From Erythrobacter sp. (lineage in GTDB: Bacteria; Pseudomonadota; Alphaproteobacteria; Sphingomonadales; Sphingomonadaceae): a DNA stretch of 64,000 nucleotides. Below the pieces are notes generated by a model. It was not told the origin of the DNA. It saw only the letters and a program-made list of their open reading frames with translations, and searched no databases. The stretch covers positions 122,699 through 186,698 of the forward strand of contig JAACTC010000010.1 of NCBI GenBank assembly GCA_009993635.1. The letters are read 5' to 3'. Of the stretch, positions 40,043 to 49,294 are shown piece by piece; the first letter of the stretch is position 1, and every line of letters begins with the position of its first letter. The translations under genes and the position numbers were made by a program.

Positions 40043-40351
40043 ATGGAAACCCTCGCCCGCCTCGAACAGGTGATCATCGAACGTCGCAGCTGCGACCCGG
40101 AAACCAGCTATGTGGCGCACCTGCGACAGCAGGGCCGCGAATGCATGGCGCAGAAACTGGGCGAGGAAGCCGTGGAAGCGGTGGTCGCCTCGCTCGCGGG
40201 CAGCGACGAGGAACTGGTGGGCGAGGCCGCCGATGTACTGTTCCACCTGATGGTGCTGCTCGCCGACCGGGATGTCGCGCTGGCCGATGTCCTCGCCGAA
40301 CTCGATCGGCGCGAGGGTATTTCGGGGATCGAAGAAAAGGCCAGCCGCTAG
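40043..40351 (+). CDS. hisE: Phosphoribosyl-ATP pyrophosphatase
   Basis: 102 residues, MazG-like helical fold: SYVAHLRQQG, KLGEEAVEAVVA, ELVGEAADVLFHLMVLLADRD. The second step of histidine synthesis. HisI is not in the window. ATG at 40043 follows GAGACC weakly; a HIT gene is 31 bp downstream. Confidence 0.95.
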   Translation: METLARLEQVIIERRSCDPETSYVAHLRQQGRECMAQKLGEEAVEAVVASLAGSDEELVGEAADVLFHLMVLLADRDVALADVLAELDRREGISGIEEKASR

Positions 40352-40382
40352 AACCAAGATCAGAACCAGGGGGATAAGTATC

Positions 40383-40757
40383 ATGCCGATTGACGCCACC
40401 CAGCCGTATGACGACGGGAACATCTTCGCCAAGATCCTGCGCGGCGAAATCCCCTCGACTAGGGTGTACGAAGACGAGTGGGCCATCGCATTCGAAGATA
40501 TCAATCCGCAGGCGGAGATTCACACGTTGGTGGTGCCGAGGGGCAAGTACGTGAGCTGGGACGATTTCTCCGCCACGGCCCCGGACGAGGAGATTGCCGG
40601 CTTCGTGCGCGCCGTGGGCAAGGTGGCGCGGGCGAAGGGGCTGGTCGAGCCGGGCTATCGCCTGCTCGCCAATGTCGGCGCGGATGGCGGGCAGGAAGTC
40701 CCGCATCTGCACGTGCATCTGTTCGGCGGACAGAAGCTTGGCCGGATGATCGCCTGA
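40383..40757 (+). CDS. HIT family (HINT) nucleotide-binding protein
   Basis: 124 residues. The histidine triad is VPHLHVHLFGGQ and the N-terminus IFAKILRGEIPSTRVYED is HINT-like. Purine phosphoramidase activity is expected from the family. It follows hisE, a recurrent arrangement in this order, and shares the ATG and GGGGG-type leader. Confidence 0.95.
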   Translation: MPIDATQPYDDGNIFAKILRGEIPSTRVYEDEWAIAFEDINPQAEIHTLVVPRGKYVSWDDFSATAPDEEIAGFVRAVGKVARAKGLVEPGYRLLANVGADGGQEVPHLHVHLFGGQKLGRMIA

Positions 40758-40866
40758 TCTGCGCCCCCCGTGATGCGCCCGGCGGGATAAAGTGCCCCGG
40801 TTGCGCGACGGACACTGCGATAGCGATTGCCGCGCAGACTCGCTTTCCGGTAAGGGCGCGCTCTCA

Positions 40867-41361
40867 ATGACCGACGCATCCCGAACCGTACAGCCCGTGC
40901 CCCCCGGCGGTGTCTTCGATGGCACGACGCACCTCTATGCCGTGCGCGCCTATTACGAGGACACCGATCTTTCGGGCATCGTATACCACGCCAACTACCT
41001 GCGCTGGTTCGAACGCGCGCGATCCGATGTGCTGCGGATGCTGGGGATAGACCAGCGCGCGGCCATCGAAGAGGGCGCGACGGGCGGAGGCGGAGCCTAT
41101 GCGGTGGCCGATGTGCAATTGCGGTACATTCGTCCCGCGCGGCTCGACGACACCATCGTCATTCATACAAGGTGCAGCGAATTGCGCGCAGCGAGTGTAC
41201 GGATGGCGCAGGAGGCGAAGCGCGATGGGGAAACGATCTGTACCGCGCGGCTGCGCGTCGGTTTTGTCGGCCTCGATGGCCGCCCGCGCCGCCAGCCCGA
41301 GGCCTGGCGCGAAGCCTTCAAATCAATTCTCGATACCAGCTCTGATGGGGAGCCTGCCTGA
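40867..41361 (+). CDS. ybgC: Tol-Pal-associated acyl-CoA thioesterase YbgC
   Basis: 164 residues, hotdog fold with RAYYEDTDLSGIVYHANYLRWFERARSD, the YbgC active-site motif with Asp. It is directly followed by tolQ, as in other Gram-negatives. Short-chain acyl-CoA thioesterase of uncertain envelope role. Start at 40867. Confidence 0.96.
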   Translation: MTDASRTVQPVPPGGVFDGTTHLYAVRAYYEDTDLSGIVYHANYLRWFERARSDVLRMLGIDQRAAIEEGATGGGGAYAVADVQLRYIRPARLDDTIVIHTRCSELRAASVRMAQEAKRDGETICTARLRVGFVGLDGRPRRQPEAWREAFKSILDTSSDGEPA

Positions 41362-42078
41362 ATGATGCTTTTCGATATGCTTGCCGCCGTTTCGGGAGAA
41401 GCCGCTGCCGCGCCCACCCGGCTCGAACCGATCAAGCTGTTCATGGATGCCGATATCGTCGTCCAGGCGGTGATGGCGGGCCTGCTGCTGGCCTCGATCT
41501 GGAGCTGGATGATCATCTTTTCGGTGGCGCTCAAGATCGGCGGCGCGAAGAAGCGCGCGCGCCGGTTCGAACAGGACTTCTGGGCCTCGGAGAATTACGA
41601 GGAAACGCTGGACGCCTACCGAAACCAGGACGTCGCGCCGGCCCGCATCGCGTGGGCCGCGATTACCGAGTGGAAGAAATCGACCAAAGGCGGCGTGAAG
41701 GACGTGCGCGGTTCGCAGGGGCGCATCGCCGCGGTGATGGACAGCCATGTCGCCGAAGAAGCGGACCGGATGGCGAACCGGCTGACGTTCCTCGCCACGC
41801 TGGGTTCGGTCGCGCCGTTCGTGGGCCTGTTCGGCACCGTGTGGGGCATCATGAACAGCTTCTTCCAGATCGGCGCGCAGAACAATTCCTCGCTCGCGGT
41901 GGTTGCACCGGGCATTTCCGAGGCGCTGTTCGCCACCGCGATCGGGCTGTTCGCCGCGATTCCCGCGGTGATCGCCTACAACCGCTTCTCCGCCAGCGTG
42001 AACCGCTACGAAGCGATCCTGCAACGCTTTGCCGACCGGTTCAACGCCAACCTCGGCCGCGAGCTGGAGCGCGTCTGA
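41362..42078 (+). CDS. tolQ: Tol-Pal system proton channel subunit TolQ
   Basis: 238 residues, three transmembrane helices (about 31-52, 145-170, 185-205): FLATLGSVAPFVGLFGTVWG and AIGLFAAIPAVIAYN. Works with TolR to energise TolA. ATG immediately after the ybgC stop. Confidence 0.97.
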   Translation: MMLFDMLAAVSGEAAAAPTRLEPIKLFMDADIVVQAVMAGLLLASIWSWMIIFSVALKIGGAKKRARRFEQDFWASENYEETLDAYRNQDVAPARIAWAAITEWKKSTKGGVKDVRGSQGRIAAVMDSHVAEEADRMANRLTFLATLGSVAPFVGLFGTVWGIMNSFFQIGAQNNSSLAVVAPGISEALFATAIGLFAAIPAVIAYNRFSASVNRYEAILQRFADRFNANLGRELERV

Positions 42079-42079
42079 C

Positions 42080-42523
42080 ATGGCGATGGGCGTGCTCAAG
42101 TCGAAGCGCGGGCGCAATTCCAGGCGCGCACCGATGGCGGAAATCAACGTCACCCCGTTGGTTGACGTCATGCTGGTGCTGTTGATCATCTTCATGGTCA
42201 CCGCGCCGCTGCTGACCGCGGGCGTGCCGGTCGACCTGCCGGACAGCCGCGCCAATGCGCTGCCGCAGGACGAAGAACCGCTGAACGTCTCCATCGCCGC
42301 GGACGGCGCGATCTATCTTGGCGAGGATGCGGTCCCGCAAGGCCAGCTGGGGGCCGCGCTCGCAGCCGCCAGCGGAGGCGCCGCCTGTTCGCAGCGCGAG
42401 GTGGTGCTGCGCGCCGACCGTGCGCTCGATTACGGGCGCGTGATGGGCGTGATGGGCGAATTGAACCGCATGGGCTGCAATTCGATCTCGCTGGTCACCA
42501 ACAGTTCAAGCGAATCGCTCTAG
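42080..42523 (+). CDS. tolR: Tol-Pal system protein TolR
   Basis: 147 residues, one transmembrane helix with the critical Asp in TPLVDVMLVLLIIFMV, then a periplasmic domain. ATG at 42080 lies 1 nt after the tolQ stop. Confidence 0.96.
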   Translation: MAMGVLKSKRGRNSRRAPMAEINVTPLVDVMLVLLIIFMVTAPLLTAGVPVDLPDSRANALPQDEEPLNVSIAADGAIYLGEDAVPQGQLGAALAAASGGAACSQREVVLRADRALDYGRVMGVMGELNRMGCNSISLVTNSSSESL

Positions 42524-42535
42524 CGCGCAGGGTCG

Positions 42536-43378
42536 ATGGACGCGAAATCGCATAATGGCCTCGATGCCTTTGCGCTGATCGTCGCGATCGCGCTGCATGC
42601 CGCGCTGATTGCGGCGCTGCTGCTGCAGGGGGCAACGCGCGATCCCATGCCGGAGCCGCAGCGGATCACGGTCAATTTTGCAGAAGAGGTCGGGATGACC
42701 TCCGCCGCGCCCGATCCGGTGCAGGAATCGCAGGCCTCCGTCGCGCCAGAGCTGGGCGATGCCGCCCCGCCGCCGATCGAATACGTGCCGCCGCCGCCGA
42801 TCCCCCAGCCAACCAGCGCGCCTGCGCCCGAACCGCGCCCTGCGCCCCGCGCCACCAGCCGCCCGCAGCCCCGGCCGACCGCGCGCGCATCCAGCCGCCC
42901 CGAGCCGCGCCCGACCAGCCGCGCCACATCATCGTCCGCGCCGCGCCCCCAGCCGACGCGCGAGGCGCGCCGCTCCGGCGGCAGCCGCATTGGAGAGGAT
43001 TTCCTGCCGGGGCAGGGCGATTCGACCACCACCAGCGAAACGCGCACCCCGGCAGCGACGTTTGGGGCGAGCGAGCGCGCGGCGCTTTCCGCCGCCATAA
43101 CGCGCCAGCTTCGCCCGCACTGGTCCGCCCCGACCGGGGCGGATGCGGAAAAGCTGGTGTCGGTCGTGTCCTGGCGGCTCAATCAGGATGGAAGCCTGCG
43201 CGGGCGTCCGACGTGTCGTAACATTCCCGGAAGTATAACCGACTCCAACCGACCCCAGGCGGATTTGCACTGCGAACGTGCTATCCGTGCGGTGCAGCTG
43301 GCTGCACCTTTCAATCTACCCGAGCAGTTCTACGCACAGTGGGACGATCTCGAATGGCAGTTCGACAGAAGGCTTTAA
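42536..43378 (+). CDS. tolA: TolA-like envelope protein
   Basis: 280 residues. N-terminal transmembrane helix (about 12-31, ALIVAIALHAALIAALLL), a long Pro/Arg/Ser/Thr-rich linker (about 60-150) and a C-terminal TonB/TolA-like domain (about 175-280: LSAAITRQLRPHW, ERAIRAVQLAAPFNLP). The Pro-rich linker replaces the usual helical TolA domain II, as in other Sphingomonadales. Context fixes the call. Confidence 0.88.
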   Translation: MDAKSHNGLDAFALIVAIALHAALIAALLLQGATRDPMPEPQRITVNFAEEVGMTSAAPDPVQESQASVAPELGDAAPPPIEYVPPPPIPQPTSAPAPEPRPAPRATSRPQPRPTARASSRPEPRPTSRATSSSAPRPQPTREARRSGGSRIGEDFLPGQGDSTTTSETRTPAATFGASERAALSAAITRQLRPHWSAPTGADAEKLVSVVSWRLNQDGSLRGRPTCRNIPGSITDSNRPQADLHCERAIRAVQLAAPFNLPEQFYAQWDDLEWQFDRRL

Positions 43379-43381
43379 CCG

Positions 43382-44809
43382 ATGAAGACGACATTTATCG
43401 CAGTGGCGTTGGCGCTCTTTGTGACCCAGCCGGTGGCTGCCCAGAATCAAAATCCCAATCAGGATCTGGGCGAAGCAATGGGCCAGGCGGGTCCGGTTGA
43501 AGATATCGCGATCGAAGGCAGCGATACGGCGGAAACCGACGGCCCCCTGCGCGGCACCGTGACCGACGAAAGCGCGCTCGACAACCTGCAGCTCGCCATT
43601 CCCGCCTTCGCGGCGGAGCGCGACGTTGCCACCGCCGCCAATGCGCGCGGCACGGCGGCGCTGGGTGCGGAACTGGCGCGCGTCGTCTTCGCCGATCTGC
43701 AGAACAACGGCCTGTTCGATCCGACCGGCCCCGATGCACTGCCCAAACCGACCTATCCGCAGATCACCGATCCGGTGTGGGGCATGTGGTCGATGCGCGG
43801 CGCGGAAATGCTGGTACAGGGCTATGTCCGCCCGCGCGGCGACGGCAAGCTGGTGGTCGGCTGCTATCTTTACGATGTCGCGCTGCAGGATGAACTGGTC
43901 CGCTCGGGCTGGGTCGTGCCGCCATCGGACTGGCGCCGCGCGGCGCACAAATGCGCCGACCTCATCTATTCGCGCCTGACCGGGGAAAGCCCGTTCTTCG
44001 ACAGCCGCATCGCCTATATCGCGGAAACCGGCCCGAAGGATAACCGGACGAAGCGGCTCGCGATCATGGACAGCGACGGGGCCAACCACCGCTTCATTAC
44101 CACCGGGCGGGCCACCGCGCTCACCCCGCGATACTCGCCCGATTACCGGCGGCTGATGTACCTGAGCTATGTCGACGGCAATCCGCGCATCTACATCTAC
44201 GATATCGGCACCGGCCAGCAGACGCTGGTAACGCAGAGCAGCAACCCGACCTTTGCCCCGCGCTGGAGCCCGGATGGCCGCTACATCCTCTATTCGATGG
44301 CGGTGAACGGCAATACGGACATCTATCGCGTCTCGGCCAATGGCGGGCAGAGCGAGCGGCTGACCAACGCGCCGGGCATCGACGTCGGCGGATCCTATTC
44401 GCCCGATGGCACGCGCATCGTGTTCGAAAGCGACCGTTCGGGCGAACAGCAACTCTACATGATGAATGCCGACGGATCGAACCAGCGGCGCATCAGCTTC
44501 TTCGGCGGCCGCGCGGCGACGCCCGAATGGAGCCCGCGTGGCGACCAGATCGCGTTCACCTACATCCCTGGCGATTTCAACGTCGCGGTGATGAGCGCGA
44601 ATGGCGGCGGCTTCCGCAAGCTGAGCGATGGCTGGCAGGACGAGGCGCCGACCTGGGCGCCCAACGGCCGCGTGCTGCAGTTCTTCCGGACCGAACGCAA
44701 CACGGGCCGCACGGCGATCTACCAGGTCGATCTGACCGGGGAGAACCTGCGCCGCCTGCCGACCCCGGTGGATGCATCCGACCCTGCCTGGGGACCGATC
44801 CTGCCGTGA
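43382..44809 (+). CDS. tolB: Tol-Pal system beta-propeller protein TolB
   Basis: 475 residues. Signal peptide (LFVTQPVAAQ), N-terminal domain to about 200, then six WD40-like propeller repeats with SPD and SGxxQLY elements (ALTPRYSPDYRRLMYLSY, APRWSPDGRYILYS, GSYSPDGTRIVFESDRSGEQ, ATPEWSPRGDQIAF). Periplasmic partner of Pal. Confidence 0.98.
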   Translation: MKTTFIAVALALFVTQPVAAQNQNPNQDLGEAMGQAGPVEDIAIEGSDTAETDGPLRGTVTDESALDNLQLAIPAFAAERDVATAANARGTAALGAELARVVFADLQNNGLFDPTGPDALPKPTYPQITDPVWGMWSMRGAEMLVQGYVRPRGDGKLVVGCYLYDVALQDELVRSGWVVPPSDWRRAAHKCADLIYSRLTGESPFFDSRIAYIAETGPKDNRTKRLAIMDSDGANHRFITTGRATALTPRYSPDYRRLMYLSYVDGNPRIYIYDIGTGQQTLVTQSSNPTFAPRWSPDGRYILYSMAVNGNTDIYRVSANGGQSERLTNAPGIDVGGSYSPDGTRIVFESDRSGEQQLYMMNADGSNQRRISFFGGRAATPEWSPRGDQIAFTYIPGDFNVAVMSANGGGFRKLSDGWQDEAPTWAPNGRVLQFFRTERNTGRTAIYQVDLTGENLRRLPTPVDASDPAWGPILP

Positions 44810-44883
44810 GACGTTAACGGATCAATGCTTGATTTCGTTGGGTCGCGCCGACGAACCTTTGGGGACTGTGTGAGGAGAGACCT

Positions 44884-45399
44884 ATGAACACGCGTATTGC
44901 AGCAGCCATCGTCCTTTCGGCGACCATTTCGCTCGCCGCCTGTAAATCGGGAGCGCCCGACGAACTGCCGCCCGAACCGGGCGTAAGCCAGCCAGACACC
45001 GGCTATAATGACGGCTACAACAATGCCGGCGGCGTCGGTACGCAGGATCACTTCGTGAATGCCGTCAACGGCCAGAACGTGATTTATTTCGACACCGATC
45101 GCTACAATATCGACACCGCGGATGCGGCGGCGCTGCAGCAGCAGGCGCAGTATCTTGCGCAGTACCCGAACATCACCGTCACGATCGAAGGCCATGCCGA
45201 CGAACGCGGCACGCGCGAATACAACCTTGCGCTGGGTGAACGCCGGGCCAACGCGGCCAAGAACTACCTCGTCAGCATCGGCGTTGCGGCCAACCGCATC
45301 CGCACGGTGAGCTATGGCGAGGAACGCCCGGTCGCAACTGCGTCTACCCCCGCGGCATGGGCGCAGAACCGCCGTGCGGTGACCGTCGTCATCAACTAG
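44884..45399 (+). CDS. pal: Peptidoglycan-associated lipoprotein Pal
   Basis: 171 residues. Lipobox LAAC (Cys about 20) and an OmpA-like domain with VTIEGHADERGTREYNLALGERRANAAKNYL. It anchors the outer membrane to peptidoglycan and binds TolB. GAGGAGAGACCT precedes the ATG. Confidence 0.98.
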   Translation: MNTRIAAAIVLSATISLAACKSGAPDELPPEPGVSQPDTGYNDGYNNAGGVGTQDHFVNAVNGQNVIYFDTDRYNIDTADAAALQQQAQYLAQYPNITVTIEGHADERGTREYNLALGERRANAAKNYLVSIGVAANRIRTVSYGEERPVATASTPAAWAQNRRAVTVVIN

Positions 45400-45420
45400 G
45401 GCGCGTCGTCTTTCACATCC

Positions 45421-45457
45421 GGGGCGGGCGGTCTGGCACGATCGCTCGCCCCTTTTT
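45421..45457 (+). terminator. Terminator after pal
   Basis: GGGGCGGGCG, 12-nt loop, CGCTCGCCCC then TTTTT, about 20 nt after the pal stop. Confidence 0.85.
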
Positions 45458-45525
45458 CATTGCGCGTCCGGCCAGCTGGGCGTGCCAGAGCTTGCGGGTG
45501 CGCCGTGAGTGCGTAGATTGGACCT

Positions 45526-46059
45526 ATGGCGAAACCACGCAGATCGAACGACTGGGGCTTTCCCCGCTGGCGCGGCTACGAGGAAAGCCGCGAGGCGGCG
45601 ACCGTGCGCCTGTGCGATCGGCACGGGTGCGACGAACGCGGCGATTGCCCTGCGCCCAAATCGCCCAACAACCCGGACCGCTGGTATTTCTGCCAGAAGC
45701 ACGCAGCGGAATATAATTCCAAGTGGGACTATTTCGAAGGCCTCGAAAAGGCCGAGGCGGCGGAACGCGCGCGCACCGAACAGCGCGACAATGCAGGCTA
45801 TGCCGAAGCATCGCACTATAGCTGGGGCGGATCGGGCGACGGAACGCGCTCGGCCGACGAAATGCGCGCGCTCGATGTGCTGGAACTGGAAGCCGATGCC
45901 GATTTCGCCACGATCAAGCGCGCATGGCGCGAGAAGGCGAAGACGGTGCATCCCGATGTGAAGCCGGGCGACAAGGAAGCCGCAGCCGAGTTCCAGAAGT
46001 TGCAGCTTGCCTATGAAGTGCTCAAGTCCGCCGAAGCGCGGCGCGAGTGGATGGGGTAA
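45526..46059 (+). CDS. J-domain protein (C-terminal J-domain)
   Basis: 177 residues. N-terminal Cys-containing region (CDRHGCDERGDCPAPKSP, a possible zinc knuckle) and a C-terminal J-domain (about 112-175) with the HPD motif in KTVHPDVKPGD and helix ALDVLELEADADFATIKRAW. A DnaK co-chaperone of unknown client. The stop overlaps the next start (TAATG). Confidence 0.92.
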   Translation: MAKPRRSNDWGFPRWRGYEESREAATVRLCDRHGCDERGDCPAPKSPNNPDRWYFCQKHAAEYNSKWDYFEGLEKAEAAERARTEQRDNAGYAEASHYSWGGSGDGTRSADEMRALDVLELEADADFATIKRAWREKAKTVHPDVKPGDKEAAAEFQKLQLAYEVLKSAEARREWMG

Positions 46060-46721
46060 TGCCGCGTGTCGGCCCCAACCGGGGCGGCGCCTTCGAAAAA
46101 TGGTCGGTACGGTTGCTGTTGCCTGCGCTGATCGCGGGGTTGCTTTTCGCCATGCTGGCGGGATTTCGCGATCGGCCGCTGGTCGATTGGCGTGCATGGT
46201 TCGATGGGCCCGAGCGCGGCGACTGGCGTGCGCTGACGCTCAATGGCGAAGACGTGTTCGACCGCAGATTCCTGGTCACGATTGCCGATGGCGAGATCGT
46301 TGCCGGGCGGGACGGTTGCAACTTCTGGGCTTTCGCCGGTGTCGACGAACGCACCGGAGAGCGGATGTATACGAGCACGCTTGCAGGCTGTGTCGATACA
46401 CCTGCGATGGCGGTCTATCGGGTTCTCACGCACGGCGACCCGCAGATGGCGATGCCGCGCGATGACCGGCTGGTGCTCACGTCGGGCTCATGCCGCGGCG
46501 AATTCCGCCGCTGGACGCGCGACGATGACGATGCCGAACGTGCAAGCGAAGAAGCCGAGATGGCCAGGCAGCGCGAGATCGAGGAACGCCGCGCGCGCAT
46601 GCAGCCGGCCCCGGCGACGGTCCCCCCGCGTACGCCGCTATCCCAGCCAGTGAGGCCGCCGCCGCCACAGGTGCCGCCACCGCCTCCACCACCGCTGGAG
46701 CGGGTCTCGCCCAGTTGCTAG
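46059..46721 (+). CDS. META/HslJ-like membrane-anchored protein
   Basis: 220 residues. One N-terminal transmembrane helix (about 17-36), a META-like domain (about 55-145) with ALTLNGEDVF and GRDGCNFWAFAG, then a charged helix and a Pro-rich tail (RPPPPQVPPPPPPP). Function unknown, envelope location likely. It is coupled to the J-domain gene by TAATG. Confidence 0.75.
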   Translation: MPRVGPNRGGAFEKWSVRLLLPALIAGLLFAMLAGFRDRPLVDWRAWFDGPERGDWRALTLNGEDVFDRRFLVTIADGEIVAGRDGCNFWAFAGVDERTGERMYTSTLAGCVDTPAMAVYRVLTHGDPQMAMPRDDRLVLTSGSCRGEFRRWTRDDDDAERASEEAEMARQREIEERRARMQPAPATVPPRTPLSQPVRPPPPQVPPPPPPPLERVSPSC

Positions 46722-46856
46722 CCCGGCGGAGCGCGGCACGAACGCCACGGTCGCTAGGACAATCGCCGACCTTCACAAAAAGGTAACGCGCGCGACGCGG
46801 GTTGGTCACGCATTGCTCCTAACGCCCCTTCGCAATCGCAGCATAAGGGTCTTAAC

Positions 46857-49214
46857 ATGCGTTCGTCTTCCATCTCCGTTCTCCGTCTCGCCTTGCTCGG
46901 CACCGCGGCGCTTCTTCCGGCGAGCGCCTTCGCGCAGGCGGCGATCGAACCTGCCGACGAGGCTCCCGGTGAAGAACAGGCCACCGAAGCCACCGGCAAT
47001 ATGATCGTCGTCACCGCGCAGAAGATCGAGCAGCGCGCGCTCGACGTGCCGATCACGATCAGTGCCCTGAGCGGCGACCAGATCGCCGATCTGGGCGTGA
47101 CCGATCTGGACGAACTGTCGAACTACATCCCCGGCCTCAATATCCAGGAACAGAGCGCCAACAACCCCGGCATCGTGATCCGCGGCATCACGTCGGATAG
47201 CGGCTCCGCCCAGCAGGGCCCGCGCGTGACCTTGTATTACAACGGCGTCGACATCTCGCGCTCGCGCGGTTCGTACCAGGCGATCTACGATATGGAGCGT
47301 GTCGAGGTCATCAAGGGGCCGCAGGCGACCCTGTTCGGGACCGCCAGCGCGGTCGGCGCGATCAGCCTCGTCTCCGCCAAGCCGCAGCCCGGGGCCTCTG
47401 CCGCAGTGACCGGAGGTTATGGCAATTTCGATGCCACCTTGCTGTCCGGCTACGCCAATCTCGGCTCGGATGTGATCGCCGGGCGCATTGCCTTCGAATG
47501 GCGCACGCGCGATGGCTATGTCGAAAATCTGGCGACCAGTCAGGAAAAGGATCTGTACGCGCAGGATCAGCTGGGCGTGCGCGGATCGCTGCGGTTCACG
47601 CCCAGCCCCTTCGTAACGGTCGATCTGATCGGCACCTACGACCAGCAGCGCAACGGCGGCACGCCCTTCATCTCCGGCACCTTCCCTGCGTTCGCGGGTG
47701 CGCCGGGCGGCCCGGCCAATGCGTTCGAGCCAGCAAACCTGGCCGGTTCGCCGTATTCGGCAGCGGCGCTGGGCGACGACCAGCTCGGCCTCAACCGCGA
47801 AGTCTACGACATCAACCTGACCGCGCAGATCGAGCTGACCGACTCGCTCGCCTTCACGACGGTCAACGGTTACCGCGAGTTCGACAGCGCCGAGGTGTTC
47901 GATGCCGATGGCTCGGCCGCGCCGTTCCTCGAATTCGCCGAAATCGCCAAGGGGCATCAGTTCAGCCATGAAGGCCGCTTTAGCTATGCCGACCCCAGCT
48001 GGCGCGCATCCTTCGGCTGGAACGTCTTTGCCGAAAAGGGCCGCCAGACCGTGCCGTTCTCGACCGAGGAAGGCATCTTCCTGCAGTGCCTGAGTTCGCT
48101 GTTCGGTGCCCCGCTGATCCCCGGCATCCCCTGCGTCGCGCCCGATGGCAGCGTGCCGGCCAGCGTGGTGACCGGGCTTGCCACGGCAGGTGCGGCGACC
48201 GCCATTCCCTACAGCTCCGTGTTCGAGAACCGGGGCACCAACACCAGCTATTCGATGTTCGCCGATGTGACCTACATCCCGACCCCCAGCATCGAACTGA
48301 CCGCAGGCGCGCGGGTGCTGATCGAGGACCGCAAATCCGGCTTCAACGCGACCGTGCCCAATTCGGCGCTCAGCGGCGCGCCGCTGATTCCCGGCCAGGT
48401 CGGGACCGGTGGGCAGACGCTCACGGCGGAAGACAGCTTCACCTCCGTCCTGCCGCGTTTCAACGTCCTTTATCGCGTTACGCCCGATGTGAACGTGTTC
48501 GCCACCGTGTCGAAGGGGCGCCGGTCACCGGTTGTGCCGGTCAACGCAGGCGGCGCGCAGCCCCTCATCCCCGAGGAAACCGTGTGGAACTACGAGGGCG
48601 GGCTGAAGCTCGGCGCGGGGGCGATTTCCGGCTCGCTCGGGGTCTATTATCAGGTGTACGATAATTTCCAGGTGACGATCCAGGATCCTAACGGCCCGGC
48701 GGGTACCTTCGTCACCGCCAGCGTCGGTTCGGCATCGAACCTTGGCGTCGAGGCCGAAATCGCGGTTCAAGCGACCGACTGGCTGCGCGTGTTCGGCAAT
48801 GTCGGCTACATCAGCGGCGGGATCGACGACGAGCCGGGCAATGGCCAATTCGCGGGCGATCGGTTCCGCCTGCAGCCCGAATGGCAGGCCGCAGGTGGCT
48901 TCACGATCGACTACCCGCTGGGCAATGGTGCCCGCCTGTTCGCCACCCCCAGCGTGACGCATCGCAGCCGCATCTTCTTCGAAGTGCCGAACGATCCGCT
49001 GATTGCGCAGGGGCCGGTCACGCTGGTCAATGCGCGCGCAGGCGTTTCCTTCGCCGATGATCGCTTCGAGATCGCGGGCTTCATCCGCAACGCCTTCGAC
49101 GAAGACTACCTGCTCGACGCGGGCAACACCGGCGGCAGCTTCACGGTGCCGACATTCATCCCCGCAGAACCGCGCCTGTTCGGGGTGGAACTGACCGCAC
49201 GCTTCGGTAACTGA
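46857..49214 (+). CDS. TonB-dependent receptor
   Basis: 785 residues. Signal peptide ending SAFAQ, TonB box NMIVVTAQK (about 46-54), plug domain (VPITISALSGDQIADLGVTDLDEL, RGITSDSG, EVIKGPQATLFGTASAVG) and a 22-strand barrel ending in ELTARFGN, with terminal Phe-Gly. It transports an unknown ligand; its sphingomonad relatives take up sugars or siderophores. TAAGGGT precedes the ATG; a terminator follows. Confidence 0.96.
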   Translation: MRSSSISVLRLALLGTAALLPASAFAQAAIEPADEAPGEEQATEATGNMIVVTAQKIEQRALDVPITISALSGDQIADLGVTDLDELSNYIPGLNIQEQSANNPGIVIRGITSDSGSAQQGPRVTLYYNGVDISRSRGSYQAIYDMERVEVIKGPQATLFGTASAVGAISLVSAKPQPGASAAVTGGYGNFDATLLSGYANLGSDVIAGRIAFEWRTRDGYVENLATSQEKDLYAQDQLGVRGSLRFTPSPFVTVDLIGTYDQQRNGGTPFISGTFPAFAGAPGGPANAFEPANLAGSPYSAAALGDDQLGLNREVYDINLTAQIELTDSLAFTTVNGYREFDSAEVFDADGSAAPFLEFAEIAKGHQFSHEGRFSYADPSWRASFGWNVFAEKGRQTVPFSTEEGIFLQCLSSLFGAPLIPGIPCVAPDGSVPASVVTGLATAGAATAIPYSSVFENRGTNTSYSMFADVTYIPTPSIELTAGARVLIEDRKSGFNATVPNSALSGAPLIPGQVGTGGQTLTAEDSFTSVLPRFNVLYRVTPDVNVFATVSKGRRSPVVPVNAGGAQPLIPEETVWNYEGGLKLGAGAISGSLGVYYQVYDNFQVTIQDPNGPAGTFVTASVGSASNLGVEAEIAVQATDWLRVFGNVGYISGGIDDEPGNGQFAGDRFRLQPEWQAAGGFTIDYPLGNGARLFATPSVTHRSRIFFEVPNDPLIAQGPVTLVNARAGVSFADDRFEIAGFIRNAFDEDYLLDAGNTGGSFTVPTFIPAEPRLFGVELTARFGN

Positions 49215-49224
49215 CGTAAAAGAA

Positions 49225-49264
49225 ATGGGCGGGGGCTAAAGCGCCTCCGCCCATTCATTTTTGC
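49225..49264 (+). terminator. Terminator after the TonB receptor gene
   Basis: ATGGGCGGGGGC, loop TAAA, GCGCCTCCGCCCAT, then TCATTTTT. Confidence 0.8.
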
Positions 49265-49294
49265 ATCGCTTCGGGCCGGGTCGGCCCCGTTCGG

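Noticed and set aside
46806..47969. 387-codon open frame antisense to the TonB receptor
   Set aside because: No motif, no ribosome site, coincides with the receptor's signal peptide and plug region; a shadow.
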